Shown: one piece after another, positions 1-6,782 of the stretch
Layout: every line of letters begins with the position of its first letter
How positions within the stretch are numbered: position 1 is the stretch's first letter
Origin: UBA12068 sp964452415
GTDB taxonomy: Bacteria > Patescibacteriota > Minisyncoccia > Moranbacterales > GWC2-37-73
NCBI GenBank assembly: GCA_964452415.1
Contig: CAYVME010000033.1
Location: 1-10,296 of the forward strand
Direction: 5' to 3'
DNA length: 10,296 bases
Program-made: the position numbers and the translations under genes
The notes under the pieces: generated by a model
Databases searched by the model: none
What the model was told of the DNA's origin: nothing
What the model saw: the letters and a program-made list of their open reading frames with translations, nothing else

Positions 1-31
1 GGATCTGCTCTACCAACTGAGCTAACAGCGC
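1..31 (-). tRNA. tRNA, 5' part only, identity not determinable
   Basis: Read on the minus strand, the first bases form the 5' part of a tRNA: a 7-nt acceptor strand GCGCTGT, TA at positions 8-9, a D arm with stem GCTC/GAGC around the loop AGTTGGTA, then A26 and the 5' strand of the anticodon stem, GATCC. The gene runs off the left edge before the anticodon, so the amino acid cannot be assigned. A promoter lies directly upstream at 51-79. Confidence 0.9.
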
Positions 32-50
32 AATTTTTTACAACTAGCTA

Positions 51-79
51 AGCTTACCAGGTTTCTTGTCGTTCGTCAA
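51..79 (-). promoter_or_regulatory. sigma70-type promoter of the left-edge tRNA
   Basis: On the minus strand a -35 TTGACG (74-79) is followed after 17 bases by a -10 TAAGCT (51-56), which is preceded by TGG as in an extended -10. Transcription would start near 44, about 13 bases before the tRNA 5' end. No terminator is visible between the vanW stop codon at 105 and this promoter, so read-through from vanW is also possible. Confidence 0.6.
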
Positions 80-104
80 TAATGGCAAGAATGTGTCAAT
101 TATC

Positions 105-1403
105 CTAATTGGCTGTTGCCTTAGCCATTTCTTTGATTGTTTTCTTGTATGCCTTCCACTCATCATCCGACCAATTTGATGGTTTGGCTGTTAATACTGG
201 TCCTCCGGGATGAGGATATTTGTATGGAGAGGCATAGGCACTGTTGAAAACATCATTAATGAATTCATTTCCATCTTTATCAAAAACATGCTGAGTGAAT
301 GTCGCTTTTAAGGCTCCGTCAGGCTTTTTTTCGGTTATATATGGGCCATCAACCGTTGTTTTTCTTCCATCATTTGTGCCATAGAAATCAAAAGTTAACA
401 CTGTTCCAACGATATTCACTTGAATAAGAATGTGACCGGGTGTGTTATTTTTAAATCTAAGATCTGGATTTGGAACATAGACAGTGGCATCCATGCCTTG
501 TGGATTGTAATATGAAACCGGATATGCATGATTTCTGCGAGCTGTGATCTCAAGACCTGAATATATGGCAGCTCTGAAAGCTGTTGATGAAACTTGGCAA
601 ATTCCACCACCAAATTCCGGTTCTGTTACTCCTTGTTTGATTACAAGTTCTGGGAAGTAGCCATGTTCCTTGTCGACATCTCCCAATGTTTTTACAAATG
701 AAAATTCTTCACCTGGTTTTATTAAAACACCATTAAATCGTGCGATGGCAACTTTGATATTCTTGACTCGATTTATGGGTGACCCCTTGAAATTCGAAGT
801 TCCTTGCCCGATCAAAGATGAAATTCCAAGATCATTGGCATCTCCATAATTAAGATTTGATTTTGTTGCTTCGAATGGTAGTTCTATTTTTTGTGAGGAA
901 TTGAAATCAGCACTATTCAGAACCTCAACAATTTTTATTAAGCTTTTTTCGACATCAAGAGCGACCCCTGGTTTGGATTCGGAAAATGTGACAACTTTTC
1001 CTTCCTCAACTTTGAATTTTGCTTCTGATGGATCTCGGTCGACTTTTCTGGCCAAGTCCTCAAGATGAATACGAATTTTTTCCACATCTAAAAATTTTTC
1101 AGATGAGAGATGAAGGAGGGAGCGCTTTTTTTCTGTCAAAGTCAGTTTGCAAAAAATTTGACTTGTTGGACAATATGCGGTGTTCTCAAATTCAGCTTTG
1201 AGATTTTCAGACAGGGAATAGATGCTTTTGTATGTTAACCATTCTCCCAATATTTCTTTTGATATTGAGTCAGTGTGTTGCTCAACAACCAAAACCAAAT
1301 CAGCCGAAGATGCAATTTCCGGTTGTTTTTCTGTGTTAGCTTGAGCTTGATTCACATTAAGCAAAATCAAGGCTAAAAATAGGGTTAAGTATCTTTTAGA
1401 CAT
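105..1403 (-). CDS. VanW family exported protein with N-terminal peptidoglycan-binding-like domain
   Basis: The 432-residue protein starts with a short basic N-terminus and a hydrophobic stretch (residues 4-16) ending near AQA (20-22), a likely signal peptide, so it is probably exported. Residues about 35-185 resemble the domain often found before VanW (PG_binding_4 type). Residues about 190-345 form the VanW domain, with the hallmark GGGICQVSST at 265-274, followed by RRNHAYPVSYY (289-299) and GMDATV. A lysine- and proline-rich C-terminal tail follows. VanW is named from vancomycin-resistance clusters, but its biochemical role is unknown and such proteins are common outside resistance loci; no van genes are nearby, so an envelope role is an inference. 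No Shine-Dalgarno is visible. A candidate promoter (1410-1438) would start transcription almost at the ATG. Confidence 0.9.
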   Translation of the reverse strand: MSKRYLTLFLALILLNVNQAQANTEKQPEIASSADLVLVVEQHTDSISKEILGEWLTYKSIYSLSENLKAEFENTAYCPTSQIFCKLTLTEKKRSLLHLSSEKFLDVEKIRIHLEDLARKVDRDPSEAKFKVEEGKVVTFSESKPGVALDVEKSLIKIVEVLNSADFNSSQKIELPFEATKSNLNYGDANDLGISSLIGQGTSNFKGSPINRVKNIKVAIARFNGVLIKPGEEFSFVKTLGDVDKEHGYFPELVIKQGVTEPEFGGGICQVSSTAFRAAIYSGLEITARRNHAYPVSYYNPQGMDATVYVPNPDLRFKNNTPGHILIQVNIVGTVLTFDFYGTNDGRKTTVDGPYITEKKPDGALKATFTQHVFDKDGNEFINDVFNSAYASPYKYPHPGGPVLTAKPSNWSDDEWKAYKKTIKEMAKATAN

Positions 1404-1409
1404 AGGTTA

Positions 1410-1438
1410 AGCATACTTTAATTCTTCTGAAAACACAA
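1410..1438 (-). promoter_or_regulatory. candidate promoter of the vanW-domain gene
   Basis: On the minus strand TTGTGT (1433-1438) and TATGCT (1410-1415) are spaced by 17 bases. Both match the consensus only partly. The predicted start point, about 7 bases after the -10, coincides with the first base of the ATG at 1403, which would give a leaderless mRNA and explain the missing Shine-Dalgarno site. Confidence 0.35.
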
Positions 1439-1446
1439 CAGTAAAA

Positions 1447-1550
1447 AGCTTTCAGCTGTCAGCTTCCAGGTTTGAAGAGTACAAAATAAAAACACCTTAA
1501 GGTGTTTTTATTTTTTTGACTCGTGAGCTGTAAGCCGTTTCCTGAAAGCT
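1447..1550. repeat. inverted short repeat AGCTTTCAG flanking the hsp20 terminator
   Basis: AGCTTTCAG at 1447-1455 recurs in inverted orientation as CTGAAAGCT at 1542-1550. Each copy sits next to degenerate related words (AGCTGTCAGCTTCCAG on the left; GAGCTGTAAGC on the right), so the terminator is enclosed by decayed copies of an AGCTxTCAGC-like simple motif. These look like remnants of a short tandem repeat rather than of a transposon; no terminal repeats or target duplication were found. Confidence 0.4.
1483..1514 (-). terminator. intrinsic terminator of hsp20, perfect 32-bp palindrome
   Basis: A perfect inverted repeat is centred between 1498 and 1499, with core AACACCTTAAGGTGTT and A/T-rich outer arms. 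On the minus strand the GC part is followed by a T-rich stretch, which fits a rho-independent terminator about 40 bases after the hsp20 stop. The symmetry means it could also work on the plus strand, but no plus-strand gene reaches it. Confidence 0.8.
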
Positions 1551-1553
1551 AAT

Positions 1554-2066
1554 TTAGAATCCACGAACCTGAATCCTTTTCGTTTTGGTCGTATCAGCTT
1601 TTGGAAGACGAATGGTTAGGATTCCATTTTTCAATGAGGCTTCAGCCTTATCTGAAATGATGTCAACCGGAAGAACAACTGAGCGGGAAAATCCACCCCA
1701 ATAACACTCTTGGTAGTAATAATTTTCATTGTGAACAACTTCTTCATTCTTTCTTTCTCCTTTGATTGTAACCATGTCATTGTTGATTGTCACATCAAGA
1801 TCTTCCGGTTTTACTCCGGCAATTGTTGATTTGATGACAATTTCAGCATCAGTCTGGTACACATCAATGGTGAGCTGACCTTCAGCATCAACAGAATAGC
1901 TCTCGTCTTCTTCGACGAAAACACTTCGTTGTGGTTCGGCGCGCATGATCATTTCAGTTTCTTCTTCTTCATTGAAAATTGGCATAGATGAATGTTGTCG
2001 CTCATCTGGCTCAATTGAAGTTGCTCCAGTTACGCGCTCAAAAAATGATTTTTTTGTTTTTAACAT
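1554..2066 (-). CDS. Hsp20 family small heat-shock chaperone
   Basis: From the chosen ATG the protein has 170 residues. The N-terminal region carries the motif SFFERVTG and then a very acidic stretch (NEEEETE, VEEDES). The alpha-crystallin domain follows, from GQLTIDVYQTD through STIAGVKPEDLDVTI and VTIKGERK to the signature NGILTIRLPK. The tail contains IQV, a variant of the I-x-I motif used for oligomer assembly. Small Hsps bind unfolding proteins without ATP. The ATG at 2066 is preferred over an in-frame TTG at 2081 because SFFERVTG-type N-termini are usual in such chaperones and the ATG overlaps the stop of an upstream leader ORF (TAATG). The gene itself has no Shine-Dalgarno, so its translation may depend on that leader. 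It has its own promoter (2139-2167) and terminator. Confidence 0.93.
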   Translation of the reverse strand: MLKTKKSFFERVTGATSIEPDERQHSSMPIFNEEEETEMIMRAEPQRSVFVEEDESYSVDAEGQLTIDVYQTDAEIVIKSTIAGVKPEDLDVTINNDMVTIKGERKNEEVVHNENYYYQECYWGGFSRSVVLPVDIISDKAEASLKNGILTIRLPKADTTKTKRIQVRGF

Positions 2067-2101
2067 TATTTTAATATGCAATCAATGGTCAATTTGAGCA
2101 T
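2066..2101 (-). CDS. putative leader peptide upstream of and overlapping hsp20
   Basis: An 11-codon ORF (MLKLTIDCILK) begins with an ATG that has AGGGGG (2108-2113) six bases upstream, the only good Shine-Dalgarno-like site in the hsp20 leader. Its TAA stop shares its last A with the hsp20 ATG (TAATG), the classic layout for translational coupling by termination and re-initiation. It is downstream of the predicted promoter, so it should be on the hsp20 transcript. It is too short for a family assignment. Alternatives are a chance ORF, or a one-base deletion separating an original start from the gene. Confidence 0.5.
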   Translation of the reverse strand: MLKLTIDCILK

Positions 2102-2138
2102 TAATTACCCCCTGCTTAAAAATTAATCCTATGTAAAT

Positions 2139-2167
2139 ATTATATGATGATTTTTGGTCTTGCGCAA
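2139..2167 (-). promoter_or_regulatory. sigma70-type promoter of hsp20
   Basis: On the minus strand TTGCGC (2162-2167) is followed after exactly 17 bases by a perfect -10 TATAAT (2139-2144). The start point would be near 2132, about 30 bases before the leader ORF ATG. I see no CIRCE-type inverted repeat, so HrcA control is not supported by the sequence. Confidence 0.75.
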
Positions 2168-2170
2168 TGC

Positions 2171-2740
2171 CTACTTATCATTGAGGAGAAAAATGTTCAG
2201 CATATTCAATGCCAACATCACCCCAAGAAGGCCAAAAATAGCATAATTTACAATAAAGGTTCTGTCCAATATAAGCAGATTATAGCCGACATGGAAAATT
2301 GATGCTAAAAAGATTGTAAGGATAAAAGTGCTAATCTTTTTAGGATTTCTGCTGGCAACAATGTAGCCAATAAATCCAGCTGTGCCAATGTGCACGATCG
2401 CAAGCTCAATTAATAAATTGCTTGGTGGCACGGAGTTGGAAAAATATGACAGGCAAGTTTCAGTTGCGAAAAACCCAAGTCCGACAAAAAAAGAATTTAA
2501 CATCAATAGTCTTCCCAGGGAGAAAGTTTCCAAGCGCTTCGAGATAACAATATATTTAAGCAATTCCTCAATGACAGCTCCCAGGACGATAAATTTTGGA
2601 ATGGTGAAAAGTTGAAAAAAGGATAATGAAACTGCCGAATTTGAATAAAATGAAAAAGCAATAAAAAAAACAAGCTCAACAATAAGAGCGCCAAGAGCAG
2701 CAATTATTCCCAAAAAGAATGATTCAATAATATTTTTCAT
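2171..2740 (-). CDS. PrsW-like intramembrane protease family protein
   Basis: The 189-residue protein is almost entirely hydrophobic, with about six to seven predicted membrane segments. It carries the spaced polar motifs of the PrsW family: EELLK at 58-62 (E-E-x-x-K), GLGFFATE ending in E94, H117 in HIGTAGFIGY, and H150-x-x-x-N154. In characterised PrsW proteins these residues belong to a membrane-embedded peptidase that cleaves an anti-sigma factor. Here no anti-sigma gene is adjacent, although an orphan sigma factor lies about 4 kb away; a functional link is only a guess. The gene starts 55 bases after valS on the same strand with no separate promoter seen, so it may be co-transcribed with valS. 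No Shine-Dalgarno is evident. A CPBP-type protease would be the main alternative. Confidence 0.78.
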   Translation of the reverse strand: MKNIIESFFLGIIAALGALIVELVFFIAFSFYSNSAVSLSFFQLFTIPKFIVLGAVIEELLKYIVISKRLETFSLGRLLMLNSFFVGLGFFATETCLSYFSNSVPPSNLLIELAIVHIGTAGFIGYIVASRNPKKISTFILTIFLASIFHVGYNLLILDRTFIVNYAIFGLLGVMLALNMLNIFLLNDK

Positions 2741-2756
2741 TTTTATTTTTGTGCGA

Positions 2757-2788
2757 GTGGGTATTTAAATACCCATTTAAATACCCAC
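2757..2788 (-). repeat. tandem and inverted repeat between valS and prsW
   Basis: Two adjacent copies of GGGTATTTAAAT on the minus strand are followed by ACCCAC. The same bases form a perfect hairpin with 14-bp arms (2757-2770 and 2775-2788) and a 4-base loop. Each 12-mer contains the self-complementary core ATTTAAAT. No T-run follows on either strand, so it is not a standard terminator; an operator, an mRNA processing or stability hairpin, or a dispersed repeat are all possible. Confidence 0.75.
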
Positions 2789-2795
2789 GGAAAAG

Positions 2796-5435
2796 TTATT
2801 TTGAAAGCGATGTGAGATGCTTTTTGAGCTCGGCTAATTCGGCTTGTTTTTTGCCAAGAGTCTCTTTTTGTTGATTTATAATCTGCTCAGGCGCTTTGGA
2901 AACAAAGTTCTCATCCGAAAGTCTTGCGCTGAGGCCCCTTACAAAATTTTCAATGCTGGCAATTTCTTTTTCAATTCGAGCTTTTTCTTTTTCGCCGTCA
3001 ACTGCATCAGCGACATGAACATAGAGATTTATTTCTCCAATAGTTCTCTTGATAGCTCCTTCCAATTCAGTTTCTGCTTGATTGTATGAAATTGAATCAA
3101 CTCCAGTTTTGAGTTTTTTGATTATATTTTCTTGAAATTCGGCTTGCATACTGGAGATGATATTTTTGTCATCTGAATTTATGGTGATGGCGATTTTCTT
3201 GCCAAGTTCGATCTTGTTTTCCATGCGCACATTTCTGATGGCCACGATAAGTTCTTGAATAATTTCAAATTCACCTGGATCAGAAAAAGCATTTTCCCTT
3301 GGCCAAGCTGAAATTATCAGCATCTTTTTTTGCTCGGCCAAACTCCAAACATGTTCAGTGATGAATGGCATGAATGGATGCCAAAGACGCAAGATTTGAT
3401 CCAAGACAAAGCCCAGAACTTTTTGATTCTTTTCAATTTTGTTGATTTCCAAATACCAATCAGCAAAATCATTCCAGGTAAAAGCCTTGAGGACATCGGC
3501 GGCCAGTGCAATTTGTTTCCCCTCGATCAATCTGGAGCATTCCTTGATTGTCTCATTGATTTTTTTGTTGATCCAAAAGTCAGCAGGGGATTTGAGGTCA
3601 CCCTGGGAAATTTTTTCAACAAGCTGAAAATTTTCTTGTGTAAGGCAATACCGTGAGATGTTCCAAAGTTTATTGGCAAAATTTCTGAAAGTTTCAATTT
3701 TTTCTTCATATAGTCTGGAGTCTTGCCCTGGAGCGCTGTCCATGATGAGGCTCATGCGCATTGCATCTGCTCCAAATTTATCAATCATAAGGAGGGGATC
3801 AATTCCATTGCCTCTGGATTTGGAAAATTTGTGTCCCTCTTTGTCGCGGACAAGTCCTGTGAAGAAAAGATTTTTGAAAGGAACTTTGCCTGTTTTATAA
3901 AAACCCATCATTATCATGCGAGTAGCCCAAAAAAACAGAAGATCACGCCCCATTATCATTGTGTCTGTGGAATAGAATTTTTCATAATCATCACCATGAG
4001 CTTTGAGTGTGGTGTATGGCCACTGATTTGAAGTGAACCAGGTGTCAAAAGTGTTTTCATCTTGAATCAAGTCTTTTCCTTCGCAATGAGGACACGCAGT
4101 TGGTTTTTCCAAGGACACAATATATTTTTCTTGTCCGCATTGCTGGCAATACCAAACAGGGAATTGCGGTCCCCACCAAATTTGACGAGAGATGCACCAG
4201 TCGCGCATATTATCAAACCAATCAATCAAGACTTTCTTGAAATTGCTTGGAAAAATTTCAACCAGATCTTTCTCAATAGCCTTCTTTGCTTCATTTTTGA
4301 GTGAATATTTTTTTGCATCGACATTGATGAACCATTGGCTTGAAGTCAGAGGCTCAATAATGGTTTTGCATCGTTCGCAAATTGAAACACTGTGAGCAAG
4401 GTCCTCAATTTTTTCCAACAGTCCCAATTTTTCAAGATCTGCAATGATTTGCTCTCGGGCTTCATGGGTTGTGAGTCCTGCATATTTTCCACCAAGTTCA
4501 GTGATGAGAGCTTTTTCATCAATGATTTGAATTTCGCCAAGATTGTGGTCTTTTCCAATTTCCCAATCCAATGGGTCGTGAGATGGGGTTATTTTCACTG
4601 CACCTGTTCCGAATGACAGGTCGATTCGTTTGTCTGCAATGATTGGTATGATTGTTTCTTGAAGCGGCAAGACCACATTCTTGCCAACCAATTTCGCAAA
4701 GCGTTTGTCTTGGGGATTAACTGCCACGGCAGTGTCTCCAAGCATTGTCTCAGGTCTGGTTGTTGCGACTGTGATGAAGTCCGAAGAATTTTCAATTGGA
4801 TATTTGATGAAATATAATTTTCCAGGAGTGTCCTTGTGAAGAACTTCAACATCAGAAAGGGCAGTGGCACAACGAGGACACCAGTTAATGATTCTTTTTC
4901 CTTTATAAATCAAGCCATCTGCATGCATTTGAACAAATGTTTCAAGCGCGGTCTTCAGTACATCTGGATCAAGGGTGAATTTTTCCCGTGACCAATCAGC
5001 GGAAATTCCAATCTTTTTTTCCTGACTCCGCATGTAATTGCTGCGATCAATGCAGAAATCATAAGTCTGTTTGTAGAATTCTTCACGCCCAAGTTCTTGT
5101 CGCGAAATCCCTTTTTCAGCTTGCAATTTTTTTTCAAAAACAACTTGCGTTTGAATTCCGGCGTGATCTTTCCCTGGCAGAAGCAAGGTTTTCTTGCCAT
5201 TCATGCGGGCATAGCGACCAAAAATATCCATAACGGTGTATCCGCTGGCATGTCCAACATGAAGCTCACCATTGGCGTTTGGAGGTGGAAGAACATTGCA
5301 ATAAGCCTTTCTTTTGTCAGGATTATCAGCCAAAGGCTGACCAGCCTCTGGCTGGAAAAAACCACCATCTTCCCAGGATCCATAAATTGCATCTTCAACT
5401 TTCTGAGGTTCGTAAATTTTTGGAAGTTCTTTCAT
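2796..5435 (-). CDS. valS: valine--tRNA ligase
   Basis: The complete 879-residue class I aminoacyl-tRNA synthetase charges tRNA-Val in the cytoplasm. Visible landmarks are the HIGH-type signature HVGH (59-62) within PPPNANGELHVGHA; WCPRC (185-189) with TALSDVEV; the CP1 editing domain with TTRPET (225-230) and GTGAVKITPSHDP; a second cysteine pair CERC (353-356); RDWCISRQIWWG (411-422), typical of ValRS; a zinc-ribbon-like C430/C433 and C448/C451 set; and the KMSKS motif as KFSKS (536-540). The C-terminus (about 814-876) is a charged coiled coil as expected for bacterial ValRS tRNA binding. The length is normal for the family. The promoter lies at 5472-5500 and the leader is only about 30 bases with no T-box. 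No Shine-Dalgarno is visible before the ATG. Confidence 0.98.
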   Translation of the reverse strand: MKELPKIYEPQKVEDAIYGSWEDGGFFQPEAGQPLADNPDKRKAYCNVLPPPNANGELHVGHASGYTVMDIFGRYARMNGKKTLLLPGKDHAGIQTQVVFEKKLQAEKGISRQELGREEFYKQTYDFCIDRSNYMRSQEKKIGISADWSREKFTLDPDVLKTALETFVQMHADGLIYKGKRIINWCPRCATALSDVEVLHKDTPGKLYFIKYPIENSSDFITVATTRPETMLGDTAVAVNPQDKRFAKLVGKNVVLPLQETIIPIIADKRIDLSFGTGAVKITPSHDPLDWEIGKDHNLGEIQIIDEKALITELGGKYAGLTTHEAREQIIADLEKLGLLEKIEDLAHSVSICERCKTIIEPLTSSQWFINVDAKKYSLKNEAKKAIEKDLVEIFPSNFKKVLIDWFDNMRDWCISRQIWWGPQFPVWYCQQCGQEKYIVSLEKPTACPHCEGKDLIQDENTFDTWFTSNQWPYTTLKAHGDDYEKFYSTDTMIMGRDLLFFWATRMIMMGFYKTGKVPFKNLFFTGLVRDKEGHKFSKSRGNGIDPLLMIDKFGADAMRMSLIMDSAPGQDSRLYEEKIETFRNFANKLWNISRYCLTQENFQLVEKISQGDLKSPADFWINKKINETIKECSRLIEGKQIALAADVLKAFTWNDFADWYLEINKIEKNQKVLGFVLDQILRLWHPFMPFITEHVWSLAEQKKMLIISAWPRENAFSDPGEFEIIQELIVAIRNVRMENKIELGKKIAITINSDDKNIISSMQAEFQENIIKKLKTGVDSISYNQAETELEGAIKRTIGEINLYVHVADAVDGEKEKARIEKEIASIENFVRGLSARLSDENFVSKAPEQIINQQKETLGKKQAELAELKKHLTSLSK

Positions 5436-5471
5436 TGATTTTTCTTGATAAAAAAGCTTTTTAATATATGT

Positions 5472-5500
5472 ATCTTATCAGGATTTGGCTTATATTTCAA
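5472..5500 (-). promoter_or_regulatory. sigma70-type promoter of valS
   Basis: On the minus strand TTGAAA (5495-5500) and TAAGAT (5472-5477) are separated by exactly 17 bases. The start would be near 5465, leaving a leader of about 30 bases that contains the palindrome AAAAAGCTTTTT. The promoter immediately follows the tsaD terminator, so valS is a separate transcription unit. Confidence 0.65.
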
Positions 5501-5503
5501 GTA

Positions 5504-5540
5504 TAAAAAGAAAGAAGGACCACGCACTAGCGTGGTCCTT
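5504..5540 (-). terminator. intrinsic terminator of tsaD
   Basis: Perfect 11-bp arms AAGGACCACGC (5515-5525) and GCGTGGTCCTT (5530-5540) enclose a 4-base loop. On the minus strand the hairpin is followed by CTTTCTTTTT, a good U-rich tail. It begins 19 bases after the tsaD stop. Confidence 0.92.
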
Positions 5541-5558
5541 GATAAATTGAAAACAGAG

Positions 5559-6770
5559 TTATTTCAATTTTAAGCCTGCGTCTGGTTGGAGTTTGTTCCA
5601 GTTGCTGAGCAGTTTTTTCTTTTGAGAATCATTCATTTTTTCCCAACGCAAAGCTCCGGCAACTCCAATCATGGCGGCATTGTCTCCAGTAAGTTCAAGA
5701 GTTGGGATATTGTAAATTGTGGATGGCAGATTTTTTTCAATAGCTTCGCCAAGTTGTTTGCGAAGCTCTTTGTTGGCGCTAACACCTCCAGCTAGCATTA
5801 TTGTTTTTGGTTTGTGAAGTTCGCCGGCCTTGATGGTTTTGGCAATCAGAACATCAATACAAGCCTGTTGAAATTCATGGCAAATTTCGGCAATGTAATT
5901 TTTATCTTTTAATAATTCAGGATGCTTTTTTGTTTCATATAAAACTGCAGTCTTGAGTCCTGAAAAAGAAAAGTTGAATCCTTGTTTATTTAACATGGGT
6001 CGCGGAAATTTTACCCCATACCCGACATTATTTTCCGCATTGAATTTTTTGTCATCAGTCATCAGTAATCCATCATCTGCATTTTTTTTGGAATTGGAAA
6101 TTGAGTCATTAAGATTTGCTTGGAAATTGGAAATTGGAAATTGGAAATTGGCAGCTCGAGCTGCAACATTCGGTCCTCCTGGGTAACCAATTCCCAAAAT
6201 GCGAGCGACTTTATCAAAAGCTTCACCGACAGCATCATCCACAGTTTGCCCAATTTTTTCATATTGAAAATGATCTTTCATCAAAACAAGCTCAGTGTGA
6301 CCACCGGAAACGACAAGTGCAAGCACTGGAAATTTTATATTTGTTGAATTTGAAATTTGTTTTGGATTTGGGATTTTAGATTTGAGATTTTCGCCAACGA
6401 AGTTGGCATATATGTGCCCCTCAATGTGATGAATTCCCAAAAGCGGTTTTTCCCAGAGATAGGACAGGGTTTTTGCATAGCCAACCCCCACCATGAGCGC
6501 GGGAATGAGGCCAGGACCGCTTGTCACTGCAATTGCATCAATGTGGCTGGGCAAAATTTGCGCCTCACTCAGGGCCATTTCAAGGAGTTTGGGAAAGTTT
6601 TTGACATGCTCTCTGGCAGCCAAATTCGGCACAACTCCGCCCCATTTGGCATGAAGTTTGACTTGAGAAGAAATTTGATTGGTCAGAATTTCCAAACCCT
6701 TTCCTGAATTTTTGACAACAGCAATTGCAGTTTCGTCGCAAGATGTTTCAATTGCTAGGATTGTTGACAT
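5559..6770 (-). CDS. tsaD: tRNA N6-threonylcarbamoyltransferase TsaD, with two repeat-derived insertions
   Basis: TsaD (YgjD/Gcp/Kae1) transfers the threonylcarbamoyl group to A37 of ANN-decoding tRNAs with TsaB and TsaE. The N-terminal LAIETSCDET, the metal ligands in HHIEGH (H115 and H119), VSGGHTEL, GYPGGPNVA, FSFSGLKTA, MLAGGVSANKELR (325-337) and the final metal ligand D363 in TGDNAAMIG are all present, so the enzyme should be active. At 403 residues it is about 60 longer than the usual 335-345. The excess lies in two low-complexity insertions: about residues 129-147, and about residues 207-253 with NFQFPISNFQ and DDGLLMTDDKK, encoded by simple repeats. A TATAAT (6783-6788) lies 12 bases before the ATG, implying a leader of only a few bases; no Shine-Dalgarno is seen. 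It is transcribed divergently from the sigma factor gene. Confidence 0.97.
   Translation of the reverse strand: MSTILAIETSCDETAIAVVKNSGKGLEILTNQISSQVKLHAKWGGVVPNLAAREHVKNFPKLLEMALSEAQILPSHIDAIAVTSGPGLIPALMVGVGYAKTLSYLWEKPLLGIHHIEGHIYANFVGENLKSKIPNPKQISNSTNIKFPVLALVVSGGHTELVLMKDHFQYEKIGQTVDDAVGEAFDKVARILGIGYPGGPNVAARAANFQFPISNFQANLNDSISNSKKNADDGLLMTDDKKFNAENNVGYGVKFPRPMLNKQGFNFSFSGLKTAVLYETKKHPELLKDKNYIAEICHEFQQACIDVLIAKTIKAGELHKPKTIMLAGGVSANKELRKQLGEAIEKNLPSTIYNIPTLELTGDNAAMIGVAGALRWEKMNDSQKKKLLSNWNKLQPDAGLKLK
6012..6152 (-). repeat. in-frame simple-repeat insertion in tsaD, including a TTGGAAA heptamer array
   Basis: At 6120-6151 the plus strand carries four and a half exact tandem copies of TTGGAAA, with degenerate copies around 6088-6105. 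Because 7 is not a multiple of 3, the frame rotates and encodes a 7-residue period (NFQFPIS NFQ). A second motif nearby, GTCATCAGTCATCAGTAATC (6053-6072), encodes LLMTDD. The stretch corresponds to TsaD residues about 207-253, which are absent from normal-length family members. Confidence 0.85.
6330..6386 (-). repeat. in-frame A/T-rich simple-repeat insertion in tsaD (first site)
   Basis: The plus strand here is built of words such as GATTTGGGATTTTAGATTTG, giving the protein segment LKSKIPNPKQISNSTNIK between HIYANF and the VLALVVSGGH strand. Typical TsaD proteins have a much shorter connection at this point. The repeat is more degenerate than the one at 6120-6151. Confidence 0.6.
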
Positions 6771-6782
6771 ATTTGTGATATT

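Noticed and set aside
105..1403. VanW gene as evidence of glycopeptide resistance
   Set aside because: No vanA/B/H/X/R/S-like genes are present, and VanW-domain proteins occur widely in bacteria without resistance.
2066..2081. TTG start at 2081 for hsp20, adding five residues
   Set aside because: It has no ribosome binding site at suitable spacing. The ATG at 2066 matches the usual chaperone N-terminus and forms the TAATG junction.
2757..2788. Hairpin between valS and prsW as a rho-independent terminator
   Set aside because: On neither strand is the stem followed by a T-run, and the stem is A/T-rich.
5436..5471. T-box or other riboswitch in the valS leader
   Set aside because: The predicted leader is only about 30 bases, far too short for a T-box, and it shows no specifier stem or antiterminator.
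6120..6151. TTGGAAA array as a CRISPR-like repeat
   Set aside because: The units are 7 bases, directly abutting with no spacers, and lie inside a coding sequence.
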